Of a stretch of 64,000 nucleotides of DNA, positions 38,201 to 51,687 are shown piece after piece (position 1 is the stretch's first letter; each line of letters opens with the position of its first letter). Position numbers and translations under genes: made by a program. The stretch lies in assembly GCF_051020955.1 (NCBI RefSeq), contig NW_027476213.1, positions 1 to 64,000 of the forward strand, given 5' to 3'. Below the pieces are notes generated by a model. That model did no database searches, was not told the DNA's origin, and worked only from the letters and a program-made list of their open reading frames with translations. Origin of the DNA: Megalopta genalis (Eukaryota; Arthropoda; Insecta; Hymenoptera; Halictidae).

Positions 38201-41200
38201 CTTCAAATCCATGCCAAACACATGATTTAGCTTCAAATCCATGGTATGTAGTAGGTTTAGCTTCAAATCCATGCGAAACACATTATTCAGGTGCAAATCA
38301 GTGCGAAGTAGAAGGCTCAGGTTCAAAGCCATGCGATTCAAATAGTTCATCTTCAAATACTTGTGAAAGACATGATTTAGCTTCAATTGCATGCGAAACA
38401 AACGAGTTATCTTCAAATGCATGCGAAACAAACGAGTTATCTTCAAATCCACGCGAAACACATGAGTTAGCTTCAAATCAATGCGATGTAGAAGGTTTAG
38501 CTTCAAATCCATGCGACACATGTGACACAGCTACAAATACTTGCGATATAAGTGATCTAGCTTCAAATACAGGCGAAACGAACGAGTTAGCTTCAAATCC
38601 ATGCCAAACACATGATTCAGCTGCAAATCTATGCGATGTAGAAGGTTTAGCTTCAAATCCAAACCAAACACATGATTTAGATTCAAATCCATGGGATGTA
38701 GAAGGTTTAGCTTCAAATCCATGCGAAACACATTATTTAGGTGTACATCAGTGCGAAGTAGAAGGCTCAGGTTCAAAGCCATGCGATTCAAATGGTTCAT
38801 CTTCAAATAGTAGTGAAACACATGATTTAGCTTCAACTGCATGCGAAACAAACGAGTTACCTTCAAATCCACGAGAAACATATGATTTAGCTTCAAATCA
38901 ATGCGATGTAGAAGGTTAGCTTCAAATCGAAGCGAAACACATGATTTAGCTTCAAATACTTGTGATATACATGATATAGCTTCAAATGCAGGCGGAAAAA
39001 ACGAGTTAGCTTCAAGTCCATGCGCAGTAGAAGGCTTAGCTTCAAATCCATGCGAAACAAATGTTTTAGTTACAAATACTTGTGATATACATTATTTAGC
39101 AACAACTGCATGCGAAACAAACGAGTTAGCTTCAAATCCATGCGAAACACATGATTTAGCTTCAAATCAATGCGATGTAGAAGGTTTAGCTTCAAGTTCA
39201 TGCGATACACATGATTTAGCTTCAAATCAATGCGATGTAGTAGGTTCAGCTTCAAATCCATGCGAAACACATTATTTAGGTGCAAATCAGTGCGAAGTAG
39301 AAGGCTCAGGTTCAAAGCCATGCGATTCAAATGGTTCATCTTCAAATACTTGTGAAAGACATGATTTAGCTTCAACTGCATGCGAAACAAACGAGTTATC
39401 TTCAAATCCACGCGAAACACATGATTTAGCTTCAAATCAAAGCGATGTAGAAGGTTTAGCTTCAAATCCATGCGACACATATGACTCAGCTTCAAATACT
39501 TGCGATATAAGTGATCTAGCTTCAAATACAGGCGAAACGAACGAGTTAGCTTCAAATCCATGCGAAACACATGATTTAGCTGCAAATCAATGCGATGTAG
39601 GAGGTTTATCTTCAAATCCATGCGATACACTAGATTTAGCTTCAAATCAAAGCGATGTAGTAGGTTCAGCTTCAAATCCATGCGATAAAAGTGATATAGC
39701 TTCAAAAGCAGGGCGAACAAACGAGGTAGCTACAATTCCATGCGATCAAATGATTTAGCTTCAAATCAATGCGAAGTTGAAGGTTTAACTTCAAATCCAT
39801 GCGAAACAAATGGTTTAGCTACAAATACTTGCGATATACATTATTAAGCTACAACTGCGTGCGAAACGAACGCGTTAGATTCAAATCCATGCGAAACACA
39901 TGATTTAGTTTCATATCAATTCGAAGTAGAAAGCTTAGCTTCAAATCCATGCGACACAACTGATTGAGCATCAAATACTTGCGATATAAATGATATAGCT
40001 TCAAATGCAGGCGACAAAAACGAGTTAGCTTCATATCCATGCGAAACACATGATTTAGCTTCAAATCCAAGCGAAACACATGATTTATCTTCAAATCAAT
40101 GCGATGTAAAAGGTTTAGCTTCAAATCCATGCGACACATATGACTCAGCTTCAAATACTTGCGATATAAGTGATCTAGCTTCAAATACAGGCGAAATGAA
40201 CGAGTTAGCTTCAAATCTATGCGAAACACATGATTTAACTGCAAATCAATGCGATGTAGGAGGTTTAGCTTCAAATCCATGCGATACATTGGATTTAGCT
40301 TCAAATCAAAGCGATGTAGTAGGTTCAGCTTCAAATCCATGCGAGAAAAGTGATATAGCTTCAAAAGCAGGAGGAACAAACGAGGTAGCTTCAATTCCAT
40401 GTGAAACAAATGATTTAGCTTCAAATCAATGCGAAGTAGAAGGCTTAGTTTCAAATCCATGCGAAACAAATGGTTTAGCTACAAATACTTGCGATATACA
40501 TTATTAAGCAACAACTGCATGCGAAACGAACAAGTTAGATTCAAATCCATGCGAAACACATGATTTAGCTTCAAATCAATGCGATACAGAAGGTTTAGCT
40601 TCAAATCCATACGATACCCAAGATTTAACTTCAAATCAATGCGATGTAGAAGGTTCAGCTTCAAATCCATGCGACACATATGATTTAGCTTCAAATACTT
40701 GCGATATAAATGAAGTAGGTTCAAAAGCAGGAAAAAAACGAGTTAGCTTCAAATCCATGCGAAACACATGATTTAGCTTCATATCAATTCGAAGTAGAAA
40801 TCTTGGCTTCAAATCCATGCGACACAACTGATTGAGCAACAAATACTTGCGATATAAATGATATAGCTTCAAATGCAGGCGACACAAAGGAGTTAGCTTC
40901 ATATCCATGCGAAACACATGATTTAGCTTCAAATCCAAGCGAAACACATGATTTATCTCAAATCAATGCGATGTAAAAGGTTTAGCTTCAAATCTGCGCG
41001 AAACAAATGATTTAGCTTCAAATACTTGCGATATAAGTGATCTAGCTTCAAATACAGGCGAAACGAACGAGTTAGCTTCAAATCCATGCCAAACACATGA
41101 TTCAGCTGCAAATCAATGCGATGTAGAAGGTTTAGCTTCAAATCCATGCGATGTAGCAGGTTTAGCTTCAAATCCATGCGAAACACATGATTTAGCACAG

Positions 41201-42368
41201 GAACTTGCGATATAAGTGATATAGCTTCAAATGCAGTGGAAGGAAACGAGTTAGCTTCAAATCTATGCGAAACAAATGATTTAGATTCAAATCACTGCGA
41301 AGTAGAAGGCTTAGCTTCAAATCCATGCGAAACAAATGATTTTGCATCAAACACTTAGGATTTAAGTGATATAGAATCAACTGCAGGCGAAACAAACAAG
41401 ATTGCTTCACAACCATGCAATACATATGACTTAGCTTCAACTCAATGCGTAGTGGAAGGCTTAGCTCCAAGTCCATGCGAAGCAAATGATTTAGGTTCAG
41501 GTACTTACGATATAAGTGATATAGCTACAAATGCAGGAGAAACAAACGAGTTCGCTCCAAATCTATGCGAAACAAATGATTTAGCTTCAAATCAATGCGA
41601 TGTAGAAGGCTTAGCTTCAAAACCATGCGGAACAAATGATTTAGCTTGAAATACTTGCAATATAAGTGATATAGATTCAAATACAGGCGAAACGATCGAG
41701 TTCGCTACAAATCCATGCGAAACACATGATTCATTTGCAAATCAATGCGATGTAGAAGGTTCAGCTTCAAATCCATGCAAAACACGTGATTTAGCTTCCA
41801 ATTAATGCGAAGTAGAAGGCTTAGCTTCACATCCATGCGAAACAAATGGTTTAGCTTCAAATACTTGTGATATACGTTATTTAGATTTAACTGAATGCGC
41901 AACGAACGAGTTAGCTTCAAATACATGCGAAACAAATGATTTAGCTTCAAATCAATGCGAAGTAGAAGGCTTTGTTTCAAATCCATGCGAAACAAATGGT
42001 TTAGCTACAAATAATTGTGATATAGATTATTTAGCTACAACTGCATGCGAAACAAACGAGTTAGCTTCAAATCCATGCGAAACACATGATTTAGCTTCAA
42101 ATACTTCCGATATAAGTGATATAGTTTCAACAGCTGGAGACATAAACGAGATAGCTTCAATTCCATGCGAAACAAGTGGTTTAGCTACAATTACTTGTGA
42201 TATACATTATTTAGCTACAACTGCATGCGAAACACACTAGATAGCTTCAAAGCCATCCGAAACACATGATTTAGCTTCAAAACAATGAGATGTAGAAGGT
42301 TTAGCTTCAAATCCATGCGAAACAAATGGTTTAGTTACAAATACTTGTGATATACATAATTTAGCTAC
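35280..42368 (+). repeat. 7,089-bp segmental duplication, copy 1
   Basis: This is a mosaic of family IV (to about 37.3 kb), family I (to about 41.67 kb) and family III (to the end). It matches copy 2 at a constant offset of 7,089 bp. The breakpoint lies within a monomer around agctgcat; both ends of the unit share this short word. The family I part corresponds to 3.0-10.3 kb with three clean losses of 329, 120 and 2,460 bp. Confidence 0.93.
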
Positions 42369-45300
42369 AGCTGCATTCGAAACAGACGAATTAGCTTCTA
42401 ATCCACGCGAAATACATTATTTAGCTTTAAAACAGTGCGAATTAGAAGGCTTAGCTTCAAGTCCATGCGAAACGAATGATTTAGCTTCAAATACTTGCGA
42501 TATAAATGATACAGCTTCAAATGCATGCGAAACAAACGAGTTAGCTTCAAATCCATGCGAAACACATGATTTATGTGCAAATCAATGCGACGTAGAAGGC
42601 TTAGCTTCAAATCCATGCGGAACAATTGATTAAGCTTCAAATACTTGTGATATAAGTGATATAGATTCAACTGCAGACGTAACAAACGAGTTTGCATCAA
42701 ATCCATGCGAAACATATGATTTAGCTTCAAATACTTGCGATATAAGTGATATATCTTCAAAAGCAGACGAATCAAACGAGTTAGCTTCAAAAGCCATGCG
42801 ATATACATGATTTAGCTTCAAATAAATGCGAAACTCATGATTTAGCTTCAAATCAATGCGAACTAGATGTCTTAGCTTCAAATCCATGCGAAACAAATGA
42901 TTTAGCTTCAAAGCAATGCGAAGTAGAAGGCTTATCTTCAAATCCATGCGACACAACTGATTGAGCATCAAATACTTGCGATATAAATGATATAGCTTCA
43001 AATGCAGGCGACACAAACGAGTTAGCTTCAAATCCATGCGAAACACATGATATAGATGCAAATCAATGCGAATTAGAAGGTTTAGCTTCAAATCCGCGCG
43101 AAACAAATGATTTAAATTCAAATACTTGCGATATAAGTGATATAGCTTCAAATGCAGGAGAGACAAATGAGTTAGCTTCAAATCCATGCGAAACACATGA
43201 TTTAGCTTCAAATTAATGCGAAGTAGAAGGCTCATATTCAAATCCATGCGATACAAATCGTTTAGCTTCAAATACTTGTGATATACATGATTTAGCTTCA
43301 GCTGCATTCGAAACAGACGAATTAGCTTCTAATCCACGCGAAATACATTATTTAGCTTTATAACAGTGCGAATTAGAAGGCTTAGCTTCAAGTCCATGCG
43401 AAACGAATGATTTAGCTTCAAATACTTGCGATATAAATGATACAGCTTCAAATGCATGCGAAACAAACGAGTTAGCTTCAAATCCATGCGAAAAACATGA
43501 TTTAGATGCAAATCAATGCGACGTAGAAGGCTTAGCTCCAAATCCATGCGAAACGAATGATTTAGCTTCAAATACTTGCGAATATATGGGATACAGCTTC
43601 AAATGCATGCGATACACAAGATTTTGCCTCAAATCAATGCGATGTAGAAGGTTCAGCTTCAAATCCATGCGTAACATATGATTTAGCTTCAAATACTTGC
43701 GATATAAGTGATATAGCTTCAAGAGCTGGAGGAACAAACGAGGTAGCTTCAATTCCATGTGAAACAAATGATTTAGCTTCAAATCAATACGAAGTAGAAG
43801 GCTTAGGTTCAAATCCATGCGAAACAAATGGTTTGGCTTAAAATACTTGTGATATACATGAATCAGCTTCATCTGCATGAGAAACAAACGAGTTAGATTC
43901 AAATCCAAGCGAAACACATGATTTAGCTTCATATCAATGCGTGGTTGAAGGCTTAGCTTCAACTCCATGCAAAATAAATGAGTAACTTTCAAATACTTGC
44001 GATGTAAAAGATATAGCTTCAAATGCTGGCCAAACAAATGATTTGCGAAGCACGTTATTTAGCTTCAAATTCATGCGAATCAAATGATTTACCTACAAAT
44101 ATTTGCGATATAAATGATATAGCTTTAAATACAGGCGAAACATACAAGTTAGCTTCAAATCCATGCGACACACGATTTAGCTTCACATCAATGCGAAGTA
44201 GAAGACTTAGCTTCAAATCCATGCAAAACACATGATTAAGCTTCAAATCCATGGGCAACACATAATTTAGGTTCATTGTCATGGTAAACACATGATTTAG
44301 CTTCACATGCATGCGAAACAACGAGTTACCTTCAAATCCACGCGAAACACATAATTTAGCTTCAAATCAATGCGAAGTAGCAGGTTTAACTTCAAATCCA
44401 TGCGAAACAAATGATTGAGCTTCAAATACTTGCGATATAAGTGATATAGTTTCAAATGCCGGCGAAACGAACGAATTAGCTGCAAATCGATGCGAAACAC
44501 ATGATTCAGCTGCAAATCAATGCGATGTAGAAGGTTTAGCTTCAAATCCATGCCAAACACATGATTTAGCTTTAAATCCATGGGATGTAGAAGGTTTCGC
44601 TTCAAATCCATGCGAAACACATTATTTAGGTGCAAATCAGTGCGAAGTAGAAGGCTCAGGTTCAAAGCCATGCGATTCAAATGGTTCATCTTCAAATAGT
44701 TGTGAAAGACATGATTTAAATTCAACTGGATGCGAAACAAACGAGTTACCTTCAAATCCACGAGAAACATATGATTTAGCTTCAGATCAATGCGATGTAG
44801 AAGGTTAGCTTCAAATCCATGCGATATAAGTGATATAGCTTCAAAAGCAGGAGGAACAAACGAGGTAGCTTCAATTCCATGCGAAACACATGATTCAGCT
44901 GCAAATCAATGCGATGTAGAAGGTTTAGCTTCAAATCCATACGATACACAAGATTTAACTTCAAATCAATGCGATGTAGAAGGTTTAGCTTCAAGTCCAT
45001 GCGAAACAAATGATTGAGCTTCCAACACTTGGGATATAGGTGATATAGCTTCAACTGCATGCGAAACAAATGAGTTACATTCAAATCCAAGCAAAACACA
45101 TAATTTAGCTTCAAATCAATGCGATGTAGAAGGTTTAGCTTCAAATCCAAGCGAAACACATGATTTAGCTCCAAATACTTCCGATATAAGTGAAATAGTT
45201 TCAAATGCAGGCGAAACGAACGAGTTAGCTTAAAATCCATACGAAACACATGATTCTGCTGCAAATCAATGCGATGTAAGAAGGTTTAGCTTCAAATCCA

Positions 45301-48300
45301 TGCCAAACACATGATTTAGCTTCAAATCCATGGTATGTAGTAGGTTTAGCTTCAAATCCATGCGAAACACATTATTCAGGTGCAAATCAGTGCGAAGTAG
45401 AAGGCTCAGGTTCAAAGCCATGCGATTCAAATAGTTCATCTTCAAATACTTGTGAAAGACATGATTTAGCTTCAATTGCATGCGAAACAAACGAGTTATC
45501 TTCAAATGCATGCGAAACAAACGAGTTATCTTCAAATCCACGCGAAACACATGAGTTAGCTTCAAATCAATGCGATGTAGAAGGTTTAGCTTCAAATCCA
45601 TGCGACACATGTGACACAGCTACAAATACTTGCGATATAAGTGATCTAGCTTCAAATACAGGCGAAACGAACGAGTTAGCTTCAAATCCATGCCAAACAC
45701 ATGATTCAGCTGCAAATCTATGCGATGTAGAAGGTTTAGCTTCAAATCCAAACCAAACACATGATTTAGATTCAAATCCATGCGATGTAGAAGGTTTAGC
45801 TTCAAATCCATGCGAAACACATTATTTAGGTGTACATCAGTGCGAAGTAGAAGGCTCAGGTTCAAAGCCATGCGATTCAAATGGTTCATCTTCAAATAGT
45901 AGTGAAACACATGATTTAGCTTCAACTGCATGCGAAACAAACGAGTTACCTTCAAATCCACGAGAAACATATGATTTAGCTTCAAATCAATGCGATGTAG
46001 AAGGTTAGCTTCAAATCGAAGCGAAACACATGATTTAGCTTCAAATACTTGTGATATACATGATATAGCTTCAAATGCAGGCGGAAAAAACGAGTTAGCT
46101 TCAAGTCCATGCGCAGTAGAAGGCTTAGCTTCAAATCCATGCGAAACAAATGTTTTAGTTACAAATACTTGTGATATACATTATTTAGCAACAACTGCAT
46201 GCGAAACAAACGAGTTAGCTTCAAATCCATGCGAAACACATGATTTAGCTTCAAATCAATGCGATGTAGAAGGTTTAGCTTCAAGTTCATGCGATACACA
46301 TGATTTAGCTTCAAATCAATGCGATGTAGTAGGTTCAGCTTCAAATCCATGCGAAACACATTATTTAGGTGCAAATCAGTGCGAAGTAGAAGGCTCAGGT
46401 TCAAAGCCATGCGATTCAAATGGTTCATCTTCAAATACTTGTGAAAGACATGATTTAGCTTCAACTGCATGCGAAACAAACGAGTTATCTTCAAATCCAC
46501 GCGAAACACATGATTTAGCTTCAAATCAAAGCGATGTAGAAGGTTTAGCTTCAAATCCATGCGACACATATGACTCAGCTTCAAATACTTGCGATATAAG
46601 TGATCTAGCTTCAAATACAGGCGAAACGAACGAGTTAGCTTCAAATCCATGCGAAACACATGATTTAGCTGCAAATCAATGCGATGTAGGAGGTTTATCT
46701 TCAAATCCATGCGATACACTAGATTTAGCTTCAAATCAAAGCGATGTAGTAGGTTCAGCTTCAAATCCATGCGATAAAAGTGATATAGCTTCAAAAGCAG
46801 GGCGAACAAACGAGGTAGCTACAATTCCATGCGATCAAATGATTTAGCTTCAAATCAATGCGAAGTTGAAGGTTTAACTTCAAATCCATGCGAAACAAAT
46901 GGTTTAGCTACAAATACTTGCGATATACATTATTAAGCTACAACTGCGTGCGAAACGAACGCGTTAGATTCAAATCCATGCGAAACACATGATTTAGTTT
47001 CATATCAATTCGAAGTAGAAAGCTTAGCTTCAAATCCATGCGACACAACTGATTGAGCATCAAATACTTGCGATATAAATGATATAGCTTCAAATGCAGG
47101 CGACAAAAACGAGTTAGCTTCATATCCATGCGAAACACATGATTTAGCTTCAAATCCAAGCGAAACACATGATTTATCTTCAAATCAATGCGATGTAAAA
47201 GGTTTAGCTTCAAATCCATGCGACACATATGACTCAGCTTCAAATACTTGCGATATAAGTGATCTAGCTTCAAATACAGGCGAAATGAACGAGTTAGCTT
47301 CAAATCTATGCGAAACACATGATTTAGCTGCAAATCAATGCGATGTAGGAGGTTTAGCTTCAAATCCATGCGATACATTGGATTTAGCTTCAAATCAAAG
47401 CGATGTAGTAGGTTCAGCTTCAAATCCATGCGAGAAAAGTGATATAGCTTCAAAAGCAGGAGGAACAAACGAGGTAGCTTCAATTCCATGTGAAACAAAT
47501 GATTTAGCTTCAAATCAATGCGAAGTAGAAGGCTTAGTTTCAAATCCATGCGAAACAAATGGTTTAGCTACAAATACTTGCGATATACATTATTAAGCAA
47601 CAACTGCATGCGAAACGAACAAGTTAGATTCAAATCCATGCGAAACACATGATTTAGCTTCAAATCAATGCGATACAGAAGGTTTAGCTTCAAATCCATA
47701 CGATACCCAAGATTTAACTTCAAATCAATGCGATGTAGAAGGTTCAGCTTCAAATCCATGCGACACATATGATTTAGCTTCAAATACTTGCGATATAAAT
47801 GAAGTAGGTTCAAAAGCAGGAAAAAAACGAGTTAGCTTCAAATCCATGCGAAACACATGATTTAGCTTCATATCAATTCGAAGTAGAAATCTTGGCTTCA
47901 AATCCATGCGACACAACTGATTGAGCATCAAATACTTGCGATATAAATGATATAGCTTCAAATGCAGGCGACACAAAGGAGTTAGCTTCATATCCATGCG
48001 AAACACATGATTTAGCTTCAAATCCAAGCGAAACACATGATTTATCTCAAATCAATGCGATGTAAAAGGTTTAGCTTCAAATCTGCGCGAAACAAATGAT
48101 TTAGCTTCAAATACTTGCGATATAAGTGATCTAGCTTCAAATACAGGCGAAACGAACGAGTTAGCTTCAAATCCATGCCAAACACATGATTCAGCTGCAA
48201 ATCAATGCGATGTAGAAGGTTTAGCTTCAAATCCATGCGATGTAGCAGGTTTAGCTTCAAATCCATGCGAAACACATGATTTAGCACAGGAACTTGCGAT

Positions 48301-49457
48301 ATAAGTGATATAGCTTCAAATGCAGTGGAAGGAAACGAGTTAGCTTCAAATCTATGCGAAACAAATGATTTAGATTCAAATCACTGCGAAGTAGAAGGCT
48401 TAGCTTCAAATCCATGCGAAACAAATGATTTTGCATCAAACACTTAGGATTTAAGTGATATAGAATCAACTGCAGGCGAAACAAACAAGATTGCTTCACA
48501 ACCATGCAATACATATGACTTAGCTTCAACTCAATGCGTAGTGGAAGGCTTAGCTCCAAGTCCATGCGAAGCAAATGATTTAGGTTCAGGTACTTACGAT
48601 ATAAGTGATATAGCTACAAATGCAGGAGAAACAAACGAGTTCGCTCCAAATCTATGCGAAACAAATGATTTAGCTTCAAATCAATGCGATGTAGAAGGCT
48701 TAGCTTCAAAACCATGCGGAACAAATGATTTAGCTTGAAATACTTGCAATATAAGTGATATAGATTCAAATACAGGCGAAACGATCGAGTTCGCTACAAA
48801 TCCATGCGAAACACATGATTCATTTGCAAATCAATGCGATGTAGAAGGTTCAGCTTCAAATCCATGCAAAACACGTGATTTAGCTTCCAATTAATGCGAA
48901 GTAGAAGGCTTAGCTTCACATCCATGCGAAACAAATGGTTTAGCTTCAAATACTTGTGATATACGTTATTTAGATTTAACTGAATGCGCAACGAACGAGT
49001 TAGCTTCAAATACATGCGAAACAAATGATTTAGCTTCAAATCAATGCGAAGTAGAAGGCTTTGTTTCAAATCCATGCGAAACAAATGGTTTAGCTACAAA
49101 TAATTGTGATATAGATTATTTAGCTACAACTGCATGCGAAACAAACGAGTTAGCTTCAAATCCATGCGAAACACATGATTTAGCTTCAAATACTTCCGAT
49201 ATAAGTGATATAGTTTCAACAGCTGGAGACATAAACGAGATAGCTTCAATTCCATGCGAAACAAGTGGTTTAGCTACAATTACTTGTGATATACATTATT
49301 TAGCTACAACTGCATGCGAAACACACTAGATAGCTTCAAAGCCATCCGAAACACATGATTTAGCTTCAAAACAATGAGATGTAGAAGGTTTAGCTTCAAA
49401 TCCATGCGAAACAAATGGTTTAGTTACAAATACTTGTGATATACATAATTTAGCTAC
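42369..49457 (+). repeat. 7,089-bp segmental duplication, copy 2
   Basis: This directly follows copy 1. Reading the two copies side by side I found only three substitutions: g38694/c45783, a40238/g47327 and a40839/t47928. All indels are shared, including an extra base near 38188/45277 and a poly-A run of seven near 40732/47821. The duplication must be very recent or kept uniform by conversion; an assembly artefact is less likely because the copies do differ. Confidence 0.93.
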
Positions 49458-51687
49458 AGCTGCATGCGAAACAAACGAGTTAGCTTCAAATCCATGCGAA
49501 ACACATGATTTAGCTTCAAATACTTCCGATATAAGTGATCTAGCTTCAAATACAGGCGAAACGAACGAGTTAGCTTCGAATCCATGCCAAGCACATGATT
49601 CAGCTGCAAATCAGTGCGATGTAGAAGGTTTAGCTTCAAATCCATGCCAAATACATGATTTAGCTTCAAATCAATGCGATGTAGAAGGTTTAGCTTGTAA
49701 ATCCATGCGATACACATGTTTTAGCTTCCAATCAATGCGAAGTAGAAGGCTTAGCTTCAAATCCATGCGAAATTAATGGATTAGCTTCAAATACTTGTGA
49801 TATACGTTATTTTGATTTAACTGCATGCGCAACGAACGAGTTAGCTTCAAATCCAAACAAAACACATAATACCGCTTCAAATCAATGCGATGTAGAAGCT
49901 TTAGCTTCAAATCCATGCGAAACACATGATTTACCTTCAACTCAATTCGAAGTACACGGCTTAGATTCAAATCCATGCGAAACAAATTGTTTAGCTACAA
50001 ATACTTGTGATATACGTTATTTAGATTCAACTGCGTGCGCATCAAACGAATCAGCTTCAAATACATGCAAAACACATGATTTAGCAGCAAATCAGTGTGA
50101 TGTAGAAGGTTTAGCTTCAAATCCACGAGAAACCAATGATTTTGCTTCAGATACTTGATATATAAGTGATATAGCTTCAAATGCCGGAGAGTCAAATGAG
50201 TTAGCTTCAAATCCATGCGAAACACATGATTTAGCTTCAAATCAATGCGATGTAGAAGGTTTACCTTCAAATCCATGTGAAACAAATGATTTAGCTTGAA
50301 ACACTTGGGATATAAGTGATATAGCTTCAAATGCAGACGAACACGTGATTTAGCTTCCAATTAATGCGAAGTAGAAGACTTAGTTTCAAATCCATGCGAA
50401 ACAAATGGATTAGCTTCAAATACTTGTGATATACGTTATTTAGATTTAACTGCATGCGCAACGAACTAGTTAGCTTCAAATCCATGCGAAGCACATGATT
50501 TAGCTTCAAATCAATGCGATGTAGAAGGTTCAACATCAAATCCATACGACACATATGATTTAGCTTCAAATACTTCCGGTATAAGTGATATAGCTTCAAA
50601 GGCTGGGGGAATAAACGAGGTAGCTTCAATTCCATGCGAAAGAAATGATTTAGCTTCAAATCAATACGAAGTAGAAGGCTTAGCTTCAAATCCATGCGAT
50701 ACAAATGATTTAGCTTCAAATCAATGCGATGTAGTAGGTTCAGCTTCAAATCCATGCGCTATAAGTGATATAGCTTCAAAAGCTGGAGGAACAAACGAGG
50801 TAGCTTCAATTCCATGCGTAACAAATGATTTAGCTTCAAATCAATGCGAAGTAGAAGGTTTAGCTTCAAATCCATGCGAAACAAGTGGTTTAGCTACAAT
50901 TACTTGTGATATACATTATTTAGCTACAACTGCATGCGAAACACAATAGATAGCTTCAAAACCATTCGAAACACATGATTTAGCTTCAAAACAATGCGAT
51001 GTAGAAGGTTTAGCTTCAAATCCATGCGAATCAAATGATTTAGCTTTAAGTACTTGTGATATGCATGATATAGCTTCAAATGCAGGCGGAAAAAACGAGT
51101 TAGCTTCAAATACATGCGAAAGACATGATTTAGCTTAGTGATATACATTATTCAGCTACAACTGCCTGCGAAACAAACGAGTTAGCTTCAAATCCATGCG
51201 AAACACATGATTTAGCTTCAAATCAATGCGATGTAGAATGTTTAGCTTCAAATCCATGCGAAACAAGTGGTTTAGCTACAAATACTTGTGATATACATTA
51301 TTTAGCTACATATGCATGCGAAACAAACGAGATAGCTTCAAATCCATGCGGAACACATTATTTAGCTGCAAATCAGTGCGAAGTAGAAGGGCCAGGATCA
51401 AATCCATGCGATTCAAATGGTTCATCTTCAAATACTTGTGAAAGACATCATTTCGCTTCAACTGCATGCGAAACAAACGAGTTAGCTTCAAATCCATGTG
51501 AAACACACGATTTAGCATCAAATCTATACGAAGTAGAAGACTTAGCTTCAAATCCATGCGAAACAAATATGGTTTGGCTTCAAATACTTGCGATATAAAT
51601 GAAGTAATTTCAAATGCAGAGGATACAATCAAGTTAGCTTCAAATCCATGCAAAACACATGTTTTAGCTCCAAATCATTGAGATATA
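49458..51687 (+). repeat. Family II satellite block, dispersed copy
   Basis: It carries the family II markers: the 8-base deletion gatttagcttagtg near 51137 and the insertion acaaatatggtttggc near 51566. It matches 13-14.75 kb (offset 36,908 bp for the 14.0-14.7 kb part). It also matches 57.78-60.0 kb (offset 8,319 bp, then 8,317 bp). The match to the latter ends near 51687. Confidence 0.9.
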
